Of a DNA stretch of 12,110 bases, positions 1 through 6,561 are shown in pieces. This DNA is from Pseudomonadota bacterium. GTDB taxonomy: Bacteria > Desulfobacterota > Desulfovibrionia > Desulfovibrionales > Desulfovibrionaceae. Positions within the stretch are counted from its first letter, which is position 1. Each line of letters begins with the position of its first letter. Both the position numbers and the translations under genes were made by a program. The notes below the pieces were generated by a model, which saw nothing but the letters and a program-made list of their open reading frames with translations, ran no database searches and was not told the DNA's origin. Location: contig JAFABC010000233.1 of assembly GCA_023426275.1 (NCBI GenBank), forward strand, positions 1-12,110, written 5' to 3'.

Positions 1-72
1 CTTTGCCAGGGCAAAAATGCGCCGCCAACCGTTCGAAACCCCGCCCGACCAGCCAGACGTCCGGCCGCCCGC

Positions 73-125
73 CCCTTTCGGGAGGGTCCGGGAGGGGCAG
101 TGCCCCTCCCGGACGCCGGAGGCAT
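73..125 (-). repeat. Palindromic intergenic repeat, copy 1 (downstream of nupC)
   Basis: This 53-base GC-rich element lies about 30 bases past the nupC stop codon. Its core, 86-114, is a perfect inverted repeat with 14-bp arms (GTCCGGGAGGGGCA) around one central base. It is flanked by CCCTTTCGGGAGG on one side and CGCCGGAGGCAT on the other. It matches 6613-6665 over its whole length with five differences, four of which form two compensatory base-pair changes in the stem. Read in the direction of nupC transcription it begins GCCTCCGGC, as do the other copies. It could end or protect the nupC transcript, but there is no T-tract typical of an intrinsic terminator. The first 72 bases of the window hold nothing I recognise. 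Confidence 0.8.
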
Positions 126-155
126 CTTCTCCTCCCCGCCTGAGACGCGTTGGCG

Positions 156-1400
156 TCAGAAAGAGGCCAGGATGCCCACCACCGTTCCGGTCATGAGCGA
201 GGCCAGCACCCCGGCCACGAGGGCCCGGCCGCCGAGGGCGGTGATCTCTTTTTTGCGCGTCGGGCACAGCGAGCCCATGCCGGCCAGCAGGATGCCCACG
301 CTGCCGAGGTTGGCGAAGCTGCACATGGCGTAGGTCAGGATGAGCCGGCTGTGTTCGGACAGGGCCGTGCCCGGCAGTTTGGCCATGTCGATGAAGGCGA
401 TGAACTCGTTGAGCACGATCTTGGTGCCAAGCAGCGATCCGGCCGTGGTGGCCTCGGCCCAGGGCACGCCGAGCAGCCAGGCCACCGGGGCCATGACCAC
501 GCCGAGCATCCGTTCCAGGGTCAGCGGCGCGCCGGCCACGTCCGGCAGGGTGCCGAGCAGGATGTTGGCCAGCTTGACCAGGGCGATGAAGACCAGCAGC
601 GTGGCCACGATGTTCCAGAAAAGCCGCAGCCCGTCGGAGGTGCCGGAGACCACGGCGTCCATGGCCCCGGACGCCGGCGAACCGGGCAGCTTGTGGCCGA
701 GGGTCGGCGCTTCGGTTTCCGGAATCATGAGCGCGGCCACCACCAACGCGGCCGGGGCGTGGATGACCGAGGCCGTGAGGATGTGGCCCAGGGCGTCGGG
801 AATCACGTGTTGCAGCACCGTGGCGTAGAGCATGAGCATGGTGCCGGCGATGCAGGACATGCCCGTGGCCATCATGGCGAACAGTTCGCTTCGGGTCATG
901 CGTTCCATGTAGGGGCGGATGAGCAGCGGCGCCTCGATCATGCCCAGAAACACGCACCCCCCCGCGCCCACGCCGAGCACCCCGCCGATGCCCATGCTTT
1001 TTTCGAGCACCAGCGAAAAGGCCCGCACCACGCGCGGCAGGATTTTCCAGTAATAGAGCAGGGCGGTCAGGGCCGCGATGACGATGACGAGGGGCAGGGC
1101 CTGAAAGCCCAGGATGAAGCTGGCGCTCGGCGTGGTCACTTCGAACGGGGCCGGTCCGCCGCCCACGTAGCCGAAGACGAAGGCCGTACCCGCCCGGGTG
1201 GCGGCGTCCATGGCGTTCACCAGGGCGTTTAAGGCCAGAAAGATGCCGCGCAGAAACGGGGCCTTGAGCATGAAGGCGGCGATGGCGGCCTGAAGCGTCA
1301 GGCCGCCGAGGGCCAGCCGCCAGGGGATCGTGCCGCGCCGTTCGCTCAACAGCATGGCCACGGCGAGCAGCGTCGCCAGTCCAAGCAGACTTTGCACCAC
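156..1400 (-). CDS. Concentrative nucleoside transporter (CNT / NupC family)
   Basis: This is a 414-residue inner-membrane protein, the normal length for bacterial CNT proteins, which import nucleosides using a proton or sodium gradient. Family motifs are visible in order: GTAFVFGY (71-78), FLGMIEAPLLIRPY (151-164, matching the substrate/ion-site EAPLLI signature), GTKIVLNEFIAF (325-336, the conserved NEF motif) and CSFANLGSVGI (360-370). Hydrophobic segments alternate throughout. The start is GTG at 1400, followed directly by a second GTG; an AAAGGAGG ribosome site (1406-1413) lies 5 bases upstream of the first. It begins 22 bases after the tauE stop, so the two are probably cotranscribed. 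Substrate preference cannot be read from the sequence. The family is clear; the choice between the two GTG codons is not. Confidence 0.93.
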   Translation of the reverse strand: MVQSLLGLATLLAVAMLLSERRGTIPWRLALGGLTLQAAIAAFMLKAPFLRGIFLALNALVNAMDAATRAGTAFVFGYVGGGPAPFEVTTPSASFILGFQALPLVIVIAALTALLYYWKILPRVVRAFSLVLEKSMGIGGVLGVGAGGCVFLGMIEAPLLIRPYMERMTRSELFAMMATGMSCIAGTMLMLYATVLQHVIPDALGHILTASVIHAPAALVVAALMIPETEAPTLGHKLPGSPASGAMDAVVSGTSDGLRLFWNIVATLLVFIALVKLANILLGTLPDVAGAPLTLERMLGVVMAPVAWLLGVPWAEATTAGSLLGTKIVLNEFIAFIDMAKLPGTALSEHSRLILTYAMCSFANLGSVGILLAGMGSLCPTRKKEITALGGRALVAGVLASLMTGTVVGILASF

Positions 1401-1405
1401 CGTGG

Positions 1406-1413
1406 CCTCCTTT
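1406..1413 (-). promoter_or_regulatory. Ribosome binding site of the nucleoside transporter gene
   Basis: AAAGGAGG on the minus strand, 5 bases before a GTG at 1400 and 8 before the adjacent GTG. It supports a GTG start, since no ATG is near. Confidence 0.8.
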
Positions 1414-1422
1414 GATCCGGGC

Positions 1423-2226
1423 TTAGAACATGCTCCACAACATGCGCGTGGCCATGGCCAGCAGGAACAGGGCGAACACGCGCTTGAGCGTGGCCACGGG
1501 CAGGGCGTGGGCCAGCTTGGCCCCGTACTTGGCCGTGAACATGCTGGTGGCCACGATGCCGATCAGGGCCGGCAGATAGATGTAGCCGAGGCTCAGGCCC
1601 GGCAGGTGGTCGACGCGCAGGCCGTTGGCCAGATAGCCGATGACGCCGGCCGCGGCGATGGGAAAGCCGATGGCCGAGGCCGTGCCCACGGCAACATGGA
1701 TGGGAATGTTGCACCAGGTCATAAACGGCACGGTGATGGTGCCGCCACCGATGCCCACGAGGTTGGAGATCAGCCCGACCCCGGTGCCCGTGGCGAACAT
1801 GCCGGCCGTGCCCGGCACATGGCGCGAGGGCTTGGGCTTGATGTTGAGGAGCATCTGAATGGAGACGTAATACAGAAAGACGACGAAAAAGCCCTTGAGG
1901 AATGTGGTCGAAAGCTGCGCCGCCACCCAGGAGCCGAACAGGGAGCCGATGATGATGCCCGGGGTGATGCTTTTGAAAATATCCCAGCGTACGGCCCCGC
2001 GTTTGTCATGGGCGCGAAAGCTGGCGATGGATGTAAAGACAATGGTGGCCAGGGATGTGCCCAGGGCCAGCTGCATGATGTGTTCGTGGGGAAGGCCTTG
2101 GGCGGTGAACAGAAAATACAGGGCCGGCACGACAACGATGCCTCCGCCGACGCCGAGCAGGCCGGCGATGATGCCGGCGGCACAGCCAAAGGCGAGATAG
2201 GCAAGCCAGAACGAAAGGGAAGGCAT
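1423..2226 (-). CDS. Sulfite exporter TauE/SafE family membrane permease
   Basis: This is a 267-residue polytopic membrane protein of the TauE/SafE family (old DUF81), whose members move sulfite, sulfoacetate or other organosulfur anions. The two internal repeats typical of the family are visible: an N-terminal glycine-rich segment AGLLGVGGGIVVVPAL (21-36) and its counterpart NLVGIGGGTITVPF (145-158). Each is followed by several hydrophobic helices. The ATG at 2226 is chosen because an AAGGAG site lies 6 bases upstream. A longer reading frame reaching 2334 adds a polar, Phe/Ser-rich leader with no ribosome site and is rejected. It lies upstream of the nucleoside transporter with a 22-base gap. 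In a sulfate reducer, sulfite or sulfonate export is plausible, but the substrate is inference. Confidence 0.92.
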   Translation of the reverse strand: MPSLSFWLAYLAFGCAAGIIAGLLGVGGGIVVVPALYFLFTAQGLPHEHIMQLALGTSLATIVFTSIASFRAHDKRGAVRWDIFKSITPGIIIGSLFGSWVAAQLSTTFLKGFFVVFLYYVSIQMLLNIKPKPSRHVPGTAGMFATGTGVGLISNLVGIGGGTITVPFMTWCNIPIHVAVGTASAIGFPIAAAGVIGYLANGLRVDHLPGLSLGYIYLPALIGIVATSMFTAKYGAKLAHALPVATLKRVFALFLLAMATRMLWSMF

Positions 2227-2232
2227 GTACTG

Positions 2233-2238
2233 CTCCTT
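2233..2238 (-). promoter_or_regulatory. Ribosome binding site deciding the tauE-family start
   Basis: AAGGAG on the minus strand ends 6 bases before ATG 2226. It fixes the start 36 codons inside the longest open frame. Confidence 0.85.
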
Positions 2239-2303
2239 GAAAAAAGACGTTCGTGACGGGGTGTTGCTGTAGCGGAAAGCCGCAGGAAAGAAAAGAAGCG
2301 ACG

Positions 2304-2333
2304 AAAAAAAGGAGTGCCGTTGCCGGTGGTGCA
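2304..2333 (-). terminator. Possible weak terminator between brkB-like gene and tauE-like gene
   Basis: On the minus strand a short GTGC...GCAC pairing enclosing CCG-GCAA-CGG is followed within a few bases by seven T residues (2304-2310). The stem is short and irregular, so this is a weak candidate. The 162-base gap between the two genes (2227-2388) also holds a purine-rich run on the plus strand (about 2275-2313). I see no convincing promoter for the tauE-like gene in it. Confidence 0.3.
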
Positions 2334-2388
2334 CGGTTTTTGGCGCGAAAAGAATCCGATTTTGTCCGGTGCACCGTCTCGCGGGCGG

Positions 2389-3744
2389 TCAGCCGGCCCG
2401 GGCCAGCAGGGCGTCCAGGGCCGGGGCGAACCGGTCGAGCAGGGATTGCATGGCCGCATCCCGGTTGGCCGCCCGGGCCGTGTCGGCAAGGTCGGCCAGC
2501 AGCGGCACGGCCTGTTGCGGTCCGTCGGCCGGGGCGGTGGGCGTCGCGTCGTCCACGGCCCGGATCACGTCGGCCACGGTGACGGCGTCCGGCCGGCCCA
2601 GGGGGGCGAAGACGCGCCCGGCCGGCTCCCGGGTTTCGACGACCAGTCCGGCCGTGGCCAGGGTGTCCCACAGGTCGGCCACCGCCTCCCCGGGCAGGCC
2701 GAGGAGGGCGGCCAGTCGGGCGACGTCCGGCGGCAGGCGGCGTTTGGCCGCGGCCCGGGCGGCCAGGAGGAAAAAGAGCAGGGCCAGGGCATGACGCATG
2801 GACTGGCTGAGCGCGCCGGCCCGGGAGTCGCGCATGAACGCCCCGTAGCATTGGGCGGTGTGGCTGATCTGCGCCCCGAACAACACGATGACCCAGCTGA
2901 TGTAGAGCCACAGCAACAGCAGCGGGATCTGGGCGAAGCTGCCATAGATGGCGTTGTAGTTCTTGGCTCCGAACTGGAAGGTGATGTAGGCCCACTGCAC
3001 GAGCTGCCACAGGCTGCCGGCCACGAGCGCCCCCACCAGCGCCCGGCCCGGCTTGACCCGGGTGTTGGGCAGGAACTGGTAGATCAGATAAAACGCCGCC
3101 CAGATGATGACGACCGGCAGCACGGCCAGAAGGGCCTGACCGATCTCGCCGATAAACGAGATTTCCAGCAACCGCTGGGTGAGGCTCATGGCCCGCACCG
3201 AGGCCATGGCGCTGACCGCCGCGAACAGCAGCGGCGGACACACGAGGATCAAAAGCAGGTAGTTGGTGAAGCGGCTGCGCAGGCTGCGCTTGACCCGGAT
3301 GTCCCAGGCGGCGTTGACCGCGCCCTCGATGGTGGAAACCAGGGACACGGCCGTGCTTAAAAGCAGCAGCGTGCCCACCACGCCGAGGGTTTTGACGTTG
3401 GTGTTTTGGATGTAGCCCAGGATCTGGTCGGCCACTTCGACGCGGTTGGCGGTGACGCGCAGGAGCAGTTCGCGCACCTGCGGGGTGGCGTACAGGCCAA
3501 GACCCTTGGTCAGGGAAAAGGCCACGGCCAGAAACGGCACGATGGACAGCACCGTGGTGTAGGACAGGGCCGAGGCCAGACTCAGGCTGCGATTGGTCAG
3601 AAACGCCCGTACGACATGAAACCCGGGGCCGAGCCAGGACGGCAGCGGACTCCCCTCGGGCACGCGCCCGAGGGCGAAGGCCCGGCCGATGGCGGCGGGA
3701 AGGCCCGGTCGGGCGGAAGGGGGCTTTGGCGCGGAATCGGTCAT
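2389..3744 (-). CDS. YihY/BrkB family inner-membrane protein
   Basis: A 451-residue protein of the YihY/UPF0761 (BrkB, once mis-annotated as RNase BN) family. The membrane part covers roughly residues 35-305 with about six hydrophobic helices. The family signature is clear near residues 261-292: NYNAIYGSFAQIPLLLLWLY followed by ISWVIVLFGAQI. The segment VKPGRALVGALVAGSLWQ (about 230-247) is also typical. After the membrane part comes a soluble alanine-rich region of about 140 residues, which looks like a small winged-helix-type domain (DVARLAALLGLP...LVVETREPAGRVF), as in longer family members. The molecular role of the family is unsettled. The start is uncertain. ATG 3744 is preferred; it has only a poor AGGCGG-like site. 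An in-frame TTG at 3801, 6 bases after the previous gene's stop, would add 19 residues but has no ribosome site. Confidence 0.9.
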   Translation of the reverse strand: MTDSAPKPPSARPGLPAAIGRAFALGRVPEGSPLPSWLGPGFHVVRAFLTNRSLSLASALSYTTVLSIVPFLAVAFSLTKGLGLYATPQVRELLLRVTANRVEVADQILGYIQNTNVKTLGVVGTLLLLSTAVSLVSTIEGAVNAAWDIRVKRSLRSRFTNYLLLILVCPPLLFAAVSAMASVRAMSLTQRLLEISFIGEIGQALLAVLPVVIIWAAFYLIYQFLPNTRVKPGRALVGALVAGSLWQLVQWAYITFQFGAKNYNAIYGSFAQIPLLLLWLYISWVIVLFGAQISHTAQCYGAFMRDSRAGALSQSMRHALALLFFLLAARAAAKRRLPPDVARLAALLGLPGEAVADLWDTLATAGLVVETREPAGRVFAPLGRPDAVTVADVIRAVDDATPTAPADGPQQAVPLLADLADTARAANRDAAMQSLLDRFAPALDALLARAG

Positions 3745-3807
3745 GCCGCCTGACGCGCCTGCGACCCGGCATCGTTTCCGGATCGCGGGCGCGGCGCGCA
3801 AAAACGG

Positions 3808-4068
3808 TTAGGCGATGCCGTAGCCGCTGATGTGCTTCATGTAGTCGTCCACTTCCTTGGCCAGATGCTCGAACAGCTTGCTGACGCCCTTGTCGGGTTC
3901 GGCACCGATCTTGTTGAAGATATTGCCGGCCCGGCTGTAGGCTTCCTCGAAATTGGTATCGTCAAGGCCGCACAGCTCCTTGGCCTCTTCCTTGGTCAGA
4001 TACCCGGTGTGGGCAAAGTAGGCGCAGACGACGGCGTTAACTTTTTTAACGTGTTCTTTTTTGGACAT
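3808..4068 (-). CDS. Small conserved-looking protein of unknown function (86 residues)
   Basis: I do not recognise this protein. It is 86 residues long, highly charged, soluble and predicted helical from its pattern. It starts MSKKEHVKKVNAVVCAYF, has two cysteines (15 and 33) and no signal peptide or membrane segment. A central EEAKELCGLDDTNFEEAYSRA stretch looks like a helix-turn-helix-like arrangement of helices but matches no DNA-binding family I can name. The coding evidence is good: an AAAGGAG site lies 8 bases before ATG 4068. It is also the first gene after a 129-base non-coding gap that carries a candidate sigma-54 promoter. It precedes the BrkB-family gene by about 63 bases and may be cotranscribed with it. 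Confidence 0.85.
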   Translation of the reverse strand: MSKKEHVKKVNAVVCAYFAHTGYLTKEEAKELCGLDDTNFEEAYSRAGNIFNKIGAEPDKGVSKLFEHLAKEVDDYMKHISGYGIA

Positions 4069-4133
4069 GCTGGGACTCCTTTGGTGGGATCAGTGGTCGA
4101 CTGTGATTTTGCTAAAGCATTTAACCGGCCCAA

Positions 4134-4150
4134 GGCAAGCGTTGAGCCAA
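4134..4150 (-). promoter_or_regulatory. Candidate sigma-54 (-24/-12) promoter
   Basis: The minus strand reads TTGGCTCAACGCTTGCC. The invariant GG and GC dinucleotides are exactly 12 bases apart, as in the YTGGCACG-N4-TTGCW consensus; the A and G of CACG and the final W differ. A run of T bases precedes it. Transcription would start near 4123, giving a leader of about 55 bases before ATG 4068. The surrounding gap (4069-4197) is noticeably more AT-rich than its neighbours. No enhancer-binding site could be identified. Confidence 0.55.
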
Positions 4151-4197
4151 AAAAAAACGTGCGCTTTGAATCTGTTGGCGTCGCCGGGGCGGCCGGA

Positions 4198-4605
4198 TCA
4201 GCGCCCGTGGCCCCGATCGGCCAGCGGTTTGATGTCGATGACGGGCGTGCCGTTGACGGCTTCCAGGGCCTCGATGCCGATCACGTCGCCGGACAGGGCG
4301 GTGATGCGCACGCGGTGCAGGCCGATGGGGTTGGGCCGGTCCGGGGAGCGGGTGGAGAACACGCCCGTCAGGGGCCGGTCCGGGTTGCGGCGGGGATGCA
4401 CTTCCTGGCAGCTTCGGTCGGCCAGATGGAACCAGGTCAGCAGTAGGATTTCCTGGCCGACCTCCAACGAACCGGCCGCCGCGCGGTAGGCCGGATCGAG
4501 CACGACTTCGGCCGACGGCGCGTTTTCCGTCTCGAAGCGCGGCGCCGTGGCCGGATCGGTCAGGGGCGAGCGCACCGTGCCGATCACGCGAAGCGTCAAA
4601 TCCAT
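4198..4605 (-). CDS. TrmO/TsaA-domain tRNA methyltransferase, short form
   Basis: A 135-residue protein made only of the TsaA (UPF0066) beta-barrel domain. In E. coli TrmO this domain uses S-adenosylmethionine to N6-methylate t6A37 in threonine tRNA. The family signature TRSPDRPNPIGLHRV (85-99) and the C-terminal VNGTPVIDIKPLAD (117-130) are both present, as is the N-terminal IGTVRSPL (8-15). E. coli TrmO is about 235 residues and has an extra C-terminal domain that is absent here, so full tRNA activity is likely by family but not certain. The ATG at 4605 is fixed by an AAAGGAGG site 7 bases upstream. It is the last gene of the leftward cutA block and is separated from the EamA gene by a small hairpin. 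Confidence 0.9.
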   Translation of the reverse strand: MDLTLRVIGTVRSPLTDPATAPRFETENAPSAEVVLDPAYRAAAGSLEVGQEILLLTWFHLADRSCQEVHPRRNPDRPLTGVFSTRSPDRPNPIGLHRVRITALSGDVIGIEALEAVNGTPVIDIKPLADRGHGR

Positions 4606-4612
4606 AGCGAAT

Positions 4613-4620
4613 CCTCCTTT
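4613..4620 (-). promoter_or_regulatory. Strong ribosome binding site of the TrmO-like gene
   Basis: AAAGGAGG on the minus strand, 7 bases before ATG 4605. It sits directly after the T-run of the hairpin at 4622-4648, whose first arm (CCTCC) could also pair with this site. Confidence 0.85.
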
Positions 4621-4621
4621 T

Positions 4622-4648
4622 GAAAAAGGCCTCCGGCGCCGGGAGGGC
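4622..4648 (-). terminator. Hairpin with T-run between the EamA and TrmO-like genes
   Basis: On the minus strand, four bases after the EamA stop codon, CCTCCCGG-CG-CCGGAGG forms a GC-rich stem with one bulged C. It is followed by CC and five T bases. This looks like a short intrinsic terminator or attenuator. The sequence also resembles one end of the 53-base repeat found at 73-125 and 6613-6665, so it may be a fragment of that element. Confidence 0.5.
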
Positions 4649-4651
4649 GAC

Positions 4652-5524
4652 TTAGCAGGTGTCCTCCGTCCCACCGACGATGGAGCCGAGATAAATGCCG
4701 CCAAGGGCCAGGGCCACGCCGGCCAGTTCCACCGGCCCGGTCGGCTTGGCGAAAAAGAGCACGTCCCACAGGTAGGAAAGTGTCGGCTGCAACAGCAGCA
4801 CGAGCCCGGCCAGGGCCGGACGCACCCCGGCGAGCCCCGTGGAGATGGCCAGCCAGCCGACTCCCTGGCCGATGACGCCAAGTCCGACCAGGGCCAGCAC
4901 GGCCTGGGTCGTGGGCAGGACAAAGGCCCCCATGCCCTCGGCCAGCCCGGTGATGGGCACGAGCAGGACCGAGGCGAGAAGCGACAACACGGCCATGGCC
5001 GCCATGGGGCCGGCCCGGCCATTGTTGGTCACGGCTTTTTTGAGCGTCAGGATAAACAGGGCGTAAAAGACGGACGTGACCAGCCCATAGCCGACGCCCA
5101 GGCGGAATTCCGGCGTCTGGGCGGAAAAGCCCCGGCCGATGACGAGATACAGGCCGAACAGCGCCAGCCCCATGGCCGCCAGAAAGGCCGGGCGCGGCAG
5201 ACGCCGGCAGGCCACGGCCGAGACGGCCGTGACCAGAAAAACCTGGAAATTGCCGATGAGCGTGGCCAGCCCCGGTCCCACGTAGTTGATGCTGGCGTGC
5301 CAGCACAGCAGGTCGCCCACGAAAAACACGGCGCAGCCGATGGCCGGCCAGGACAGCGCCTTTTTCACCGCGTCGAGGTTGCGGGTGGCGGCCAGCAGCC
5401 CCAGCAGCGTCAATCCGCCGATCAGCAGGCGGTAAAACGCCGACACCGCCGGCGCGACCGCCGCCAGTTTGACGAAGACGGCGGAGAAGCTGATGCACAC
5501 CGCCCCGAAAAGCAGCAGGCCCAT
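4652..5524 (-). CDS. EamA/DMT-superfamily transporter
   Basis: A 290-residue inner-membrane protein with ten hydrophobic segments arranged as two EamA halves (about 5-130 and 148-285), the standard layout of drug/metabolite exporters (10-TMS family). Typical features are the opening FSAVFVKLAAVAPAVSAFYR, with the conserved arginine after the first helix, the charged loop between halves, and the end helices LGVIGQGVGWLAIS and VALALGGIYLGS. The exported compound cannot be predicted. The start is ATG 5524. The thiL stop ends at 5528, leaving just three bases (a TTG that could also initiate), and no independent ribosome site is visible, so translation is probably coupled to thiL. Confidence 0.9.
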   Translation of the reverse strand: MGLLLFGAVCISFSAVFVKLAAVAPAVSAFYRLLIGGLTLLGLLAATRNLDAVKKALSWPAIGCAVFFVGDLLCWHASINYVGPGLATLIGNFQVFLVTAVSAVACRRLPRPAFLAAMGLALFGLYLVIGRGFSAQTPEFRLGVGYGLVTSVFYALFILTLKKAVTNNGRAGPMAAMAVLSLLASVLLVPITGLAEGMGAFVLPTTQAVLALVGLGVIGQGVGWLAISTGLAGVRPALAGLVLLLQPTLSYLWDVLFFAKPTGPVELAGVALALGGIYLGSIVGGTEDTC

Positions 5525-5527
5525 CAA

Positions 5528-6490
5528 TCAGCCGAAGTGGTCGAAGCCGTTCATGGTGAACGGCGCGCCATTGAGTGTGTAGGCGTTTTGGGCCGCGACC
5601 ATGCCGATGGCCACGGCCTCGGGCAGGGCGGCCCGCACCTCCGGCCAGCCGGCCGGGGACACGCTGGCCAGCAGGGCGTAGTCCTCGCCGCCGAAGACGG
5701 CTTCCTTCTCCGGCTTGCGCCCGTGTCCGGCGGCATAGGCCGTGACTTCCGGATGAATGGCCGCCAGGGGCAGGAAAAGATCGGCCCCGAGCCCCGGCGG
5801 GAGCAGGCGCGGCAGGTCCCGGGCCAGCCCGTCGGAGACGTCCATGCAGGCCGAGACAGCCGGTTGGCCGGCCAGGGCCAGTCCGGCGGCCACGCGCGGG
5901 GTCGGCCGCAGATGGGCGGCCACGGCGGCGGGGAATTGCTTCGCCCCGGGGGGACCGTCCTTTTCAAGCACGGCCAGCCCCACCCGGGCCAGACCGACGG
6001 GGCCGATCACGCACAGCACGTCGCCGGGCGCGGCTTCGCCCCGGCGCAGAAACCGGCCGTCCGGGCCGGGTTCGCCCCAGATGGTGACGGAGATGCCCAC
6101 CTTGTCGCCCCGGCTGAGGTCGCCCCCCACCAGCGGCAGATCGAAGGCCCGGGCCAGTTCGGCCATGCCGGACATGACCGCGTCCCAGTATTCCCGGTCG
6201 GCATTGTCGGGGCTCGTCAGCCCCAGCACAAAGCCCGTCGGCCGGCAGCCCATGGCGGCCACGTCGCTGACGTTGACGGCCAGGGCCTTGTGGCCGACGT
6301 CGGCCGGGGAAAAATAGGAGCGGCGGAAATGCACGTCCTCCACAAACAGGTCCGTGGTCACGCAGAGCCGGCCCGGACAGGCAATGATCGCGGCGTCGTC
6401 GCCCCGCGAAAGCTCGACGCCTTCGCCCGCGCGCGCGAAGTGCCGGTCGATCAGGGCCAGAAAATCATCCTCGGATCGCAGTCGTGTCAT
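5528..6490 (-). CDS. thiL: Thiamine-monophosphate kinase
   Basis: A 320-residue cytosolic enzyme that phosphorylates thiamine monophosphate with ATP to give thiamine diphosphate, the last step of cofactor synthesis. The length is typical. All main motifs of the AIR-synthase/ThiL superfamily are present: GDDAAI (30-35), TDLFVEDVHFR (46-56), GHKALAVNVSDVAAMG (66-81, metal and dimer contacts), VGGDLSRGD (121-129), MDVSDGLARDL (216-226) and GGEDYALL (267-274). The ATG at 6490 gives the expected N-terminus (EDDFLALIDRHF), but no strong ribosome site precedes it. No other thiamine genes are nearby. The next gene upstream is the PfkB-family kinase. The junction contains a long perfect hairpin that could limit read-through into thiL. 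Confidence 0.95.
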   Translation of the reverse strand: MTRLRSEDDFLALIDRHFARAGEGVELSRGDDAAIIACPGRLCVTTDLFVEDVHFRRSYFSPADVGHKALAVNVSDVAAMGCRPTGFVLGLTSPDNADREYWDAVMSGMAELARAFDLPLVGGDLSRGDKVGISVTIWGEPGPDGRFLRRGEAAPGDVLCVIGPVGLARVGLAVLEKDGPPGAKQFPAAVAAHLRPTPRVAAGLALAGQPAVSACMDVSDGLARDLPRLLPPGLGADLFLPLAAIHPEVTAYAAGHGRKPEKEAVFGGEDYALLASVSPAGWPEVRAALPEAVAIGMVAAQNAYTLNGAPFTMNGFDHFG

Positions 6491-6511
6491 GCTTGTCGTA
6501 TACTGCGGGAA

Positions 6512-6561
6512 AGATGGGGGAGGGAACCCCTTTTTTCAAAAAGGGGTTCCCTCCCCCATCT
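6512..6561. repeat. Long perfect inverted repeat between pfkB and thiL
   Basis: Two 24-base arms (6512-6535 and 6538-6561) match perfectly. The outer half is GATGGGGGAGGGAACCCC and the inner part is T5/A5. As RNA on either strand it gives a very stable hairpin. The pfkB reading frame stops at the TGA at 6536-6538, that is in the loop. A tract of only three T bases follows on the minus strand, so it is not a textbook terminator. It is more likely a transcript-end or mRNA-stabilising palindrome, possibly itself a dispersed repeat. Confidence 0.9.

Noticed and set aside
150..1232. A 360-codon plus-strand frame rich in His and Gly opposite the nucleoside transporter
   Set aside because: Shadow of the transporter gene, with no ribosome site and no recognisable domain.
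2331..2385. GTGCAC-containing sequences as an operator pair before the tauE-like gene
   Set aside because: The two GTGCAC sites are self-palindromic 6-mers with mismatched flanks. They are not convincing as a regulator site or terminator stem.
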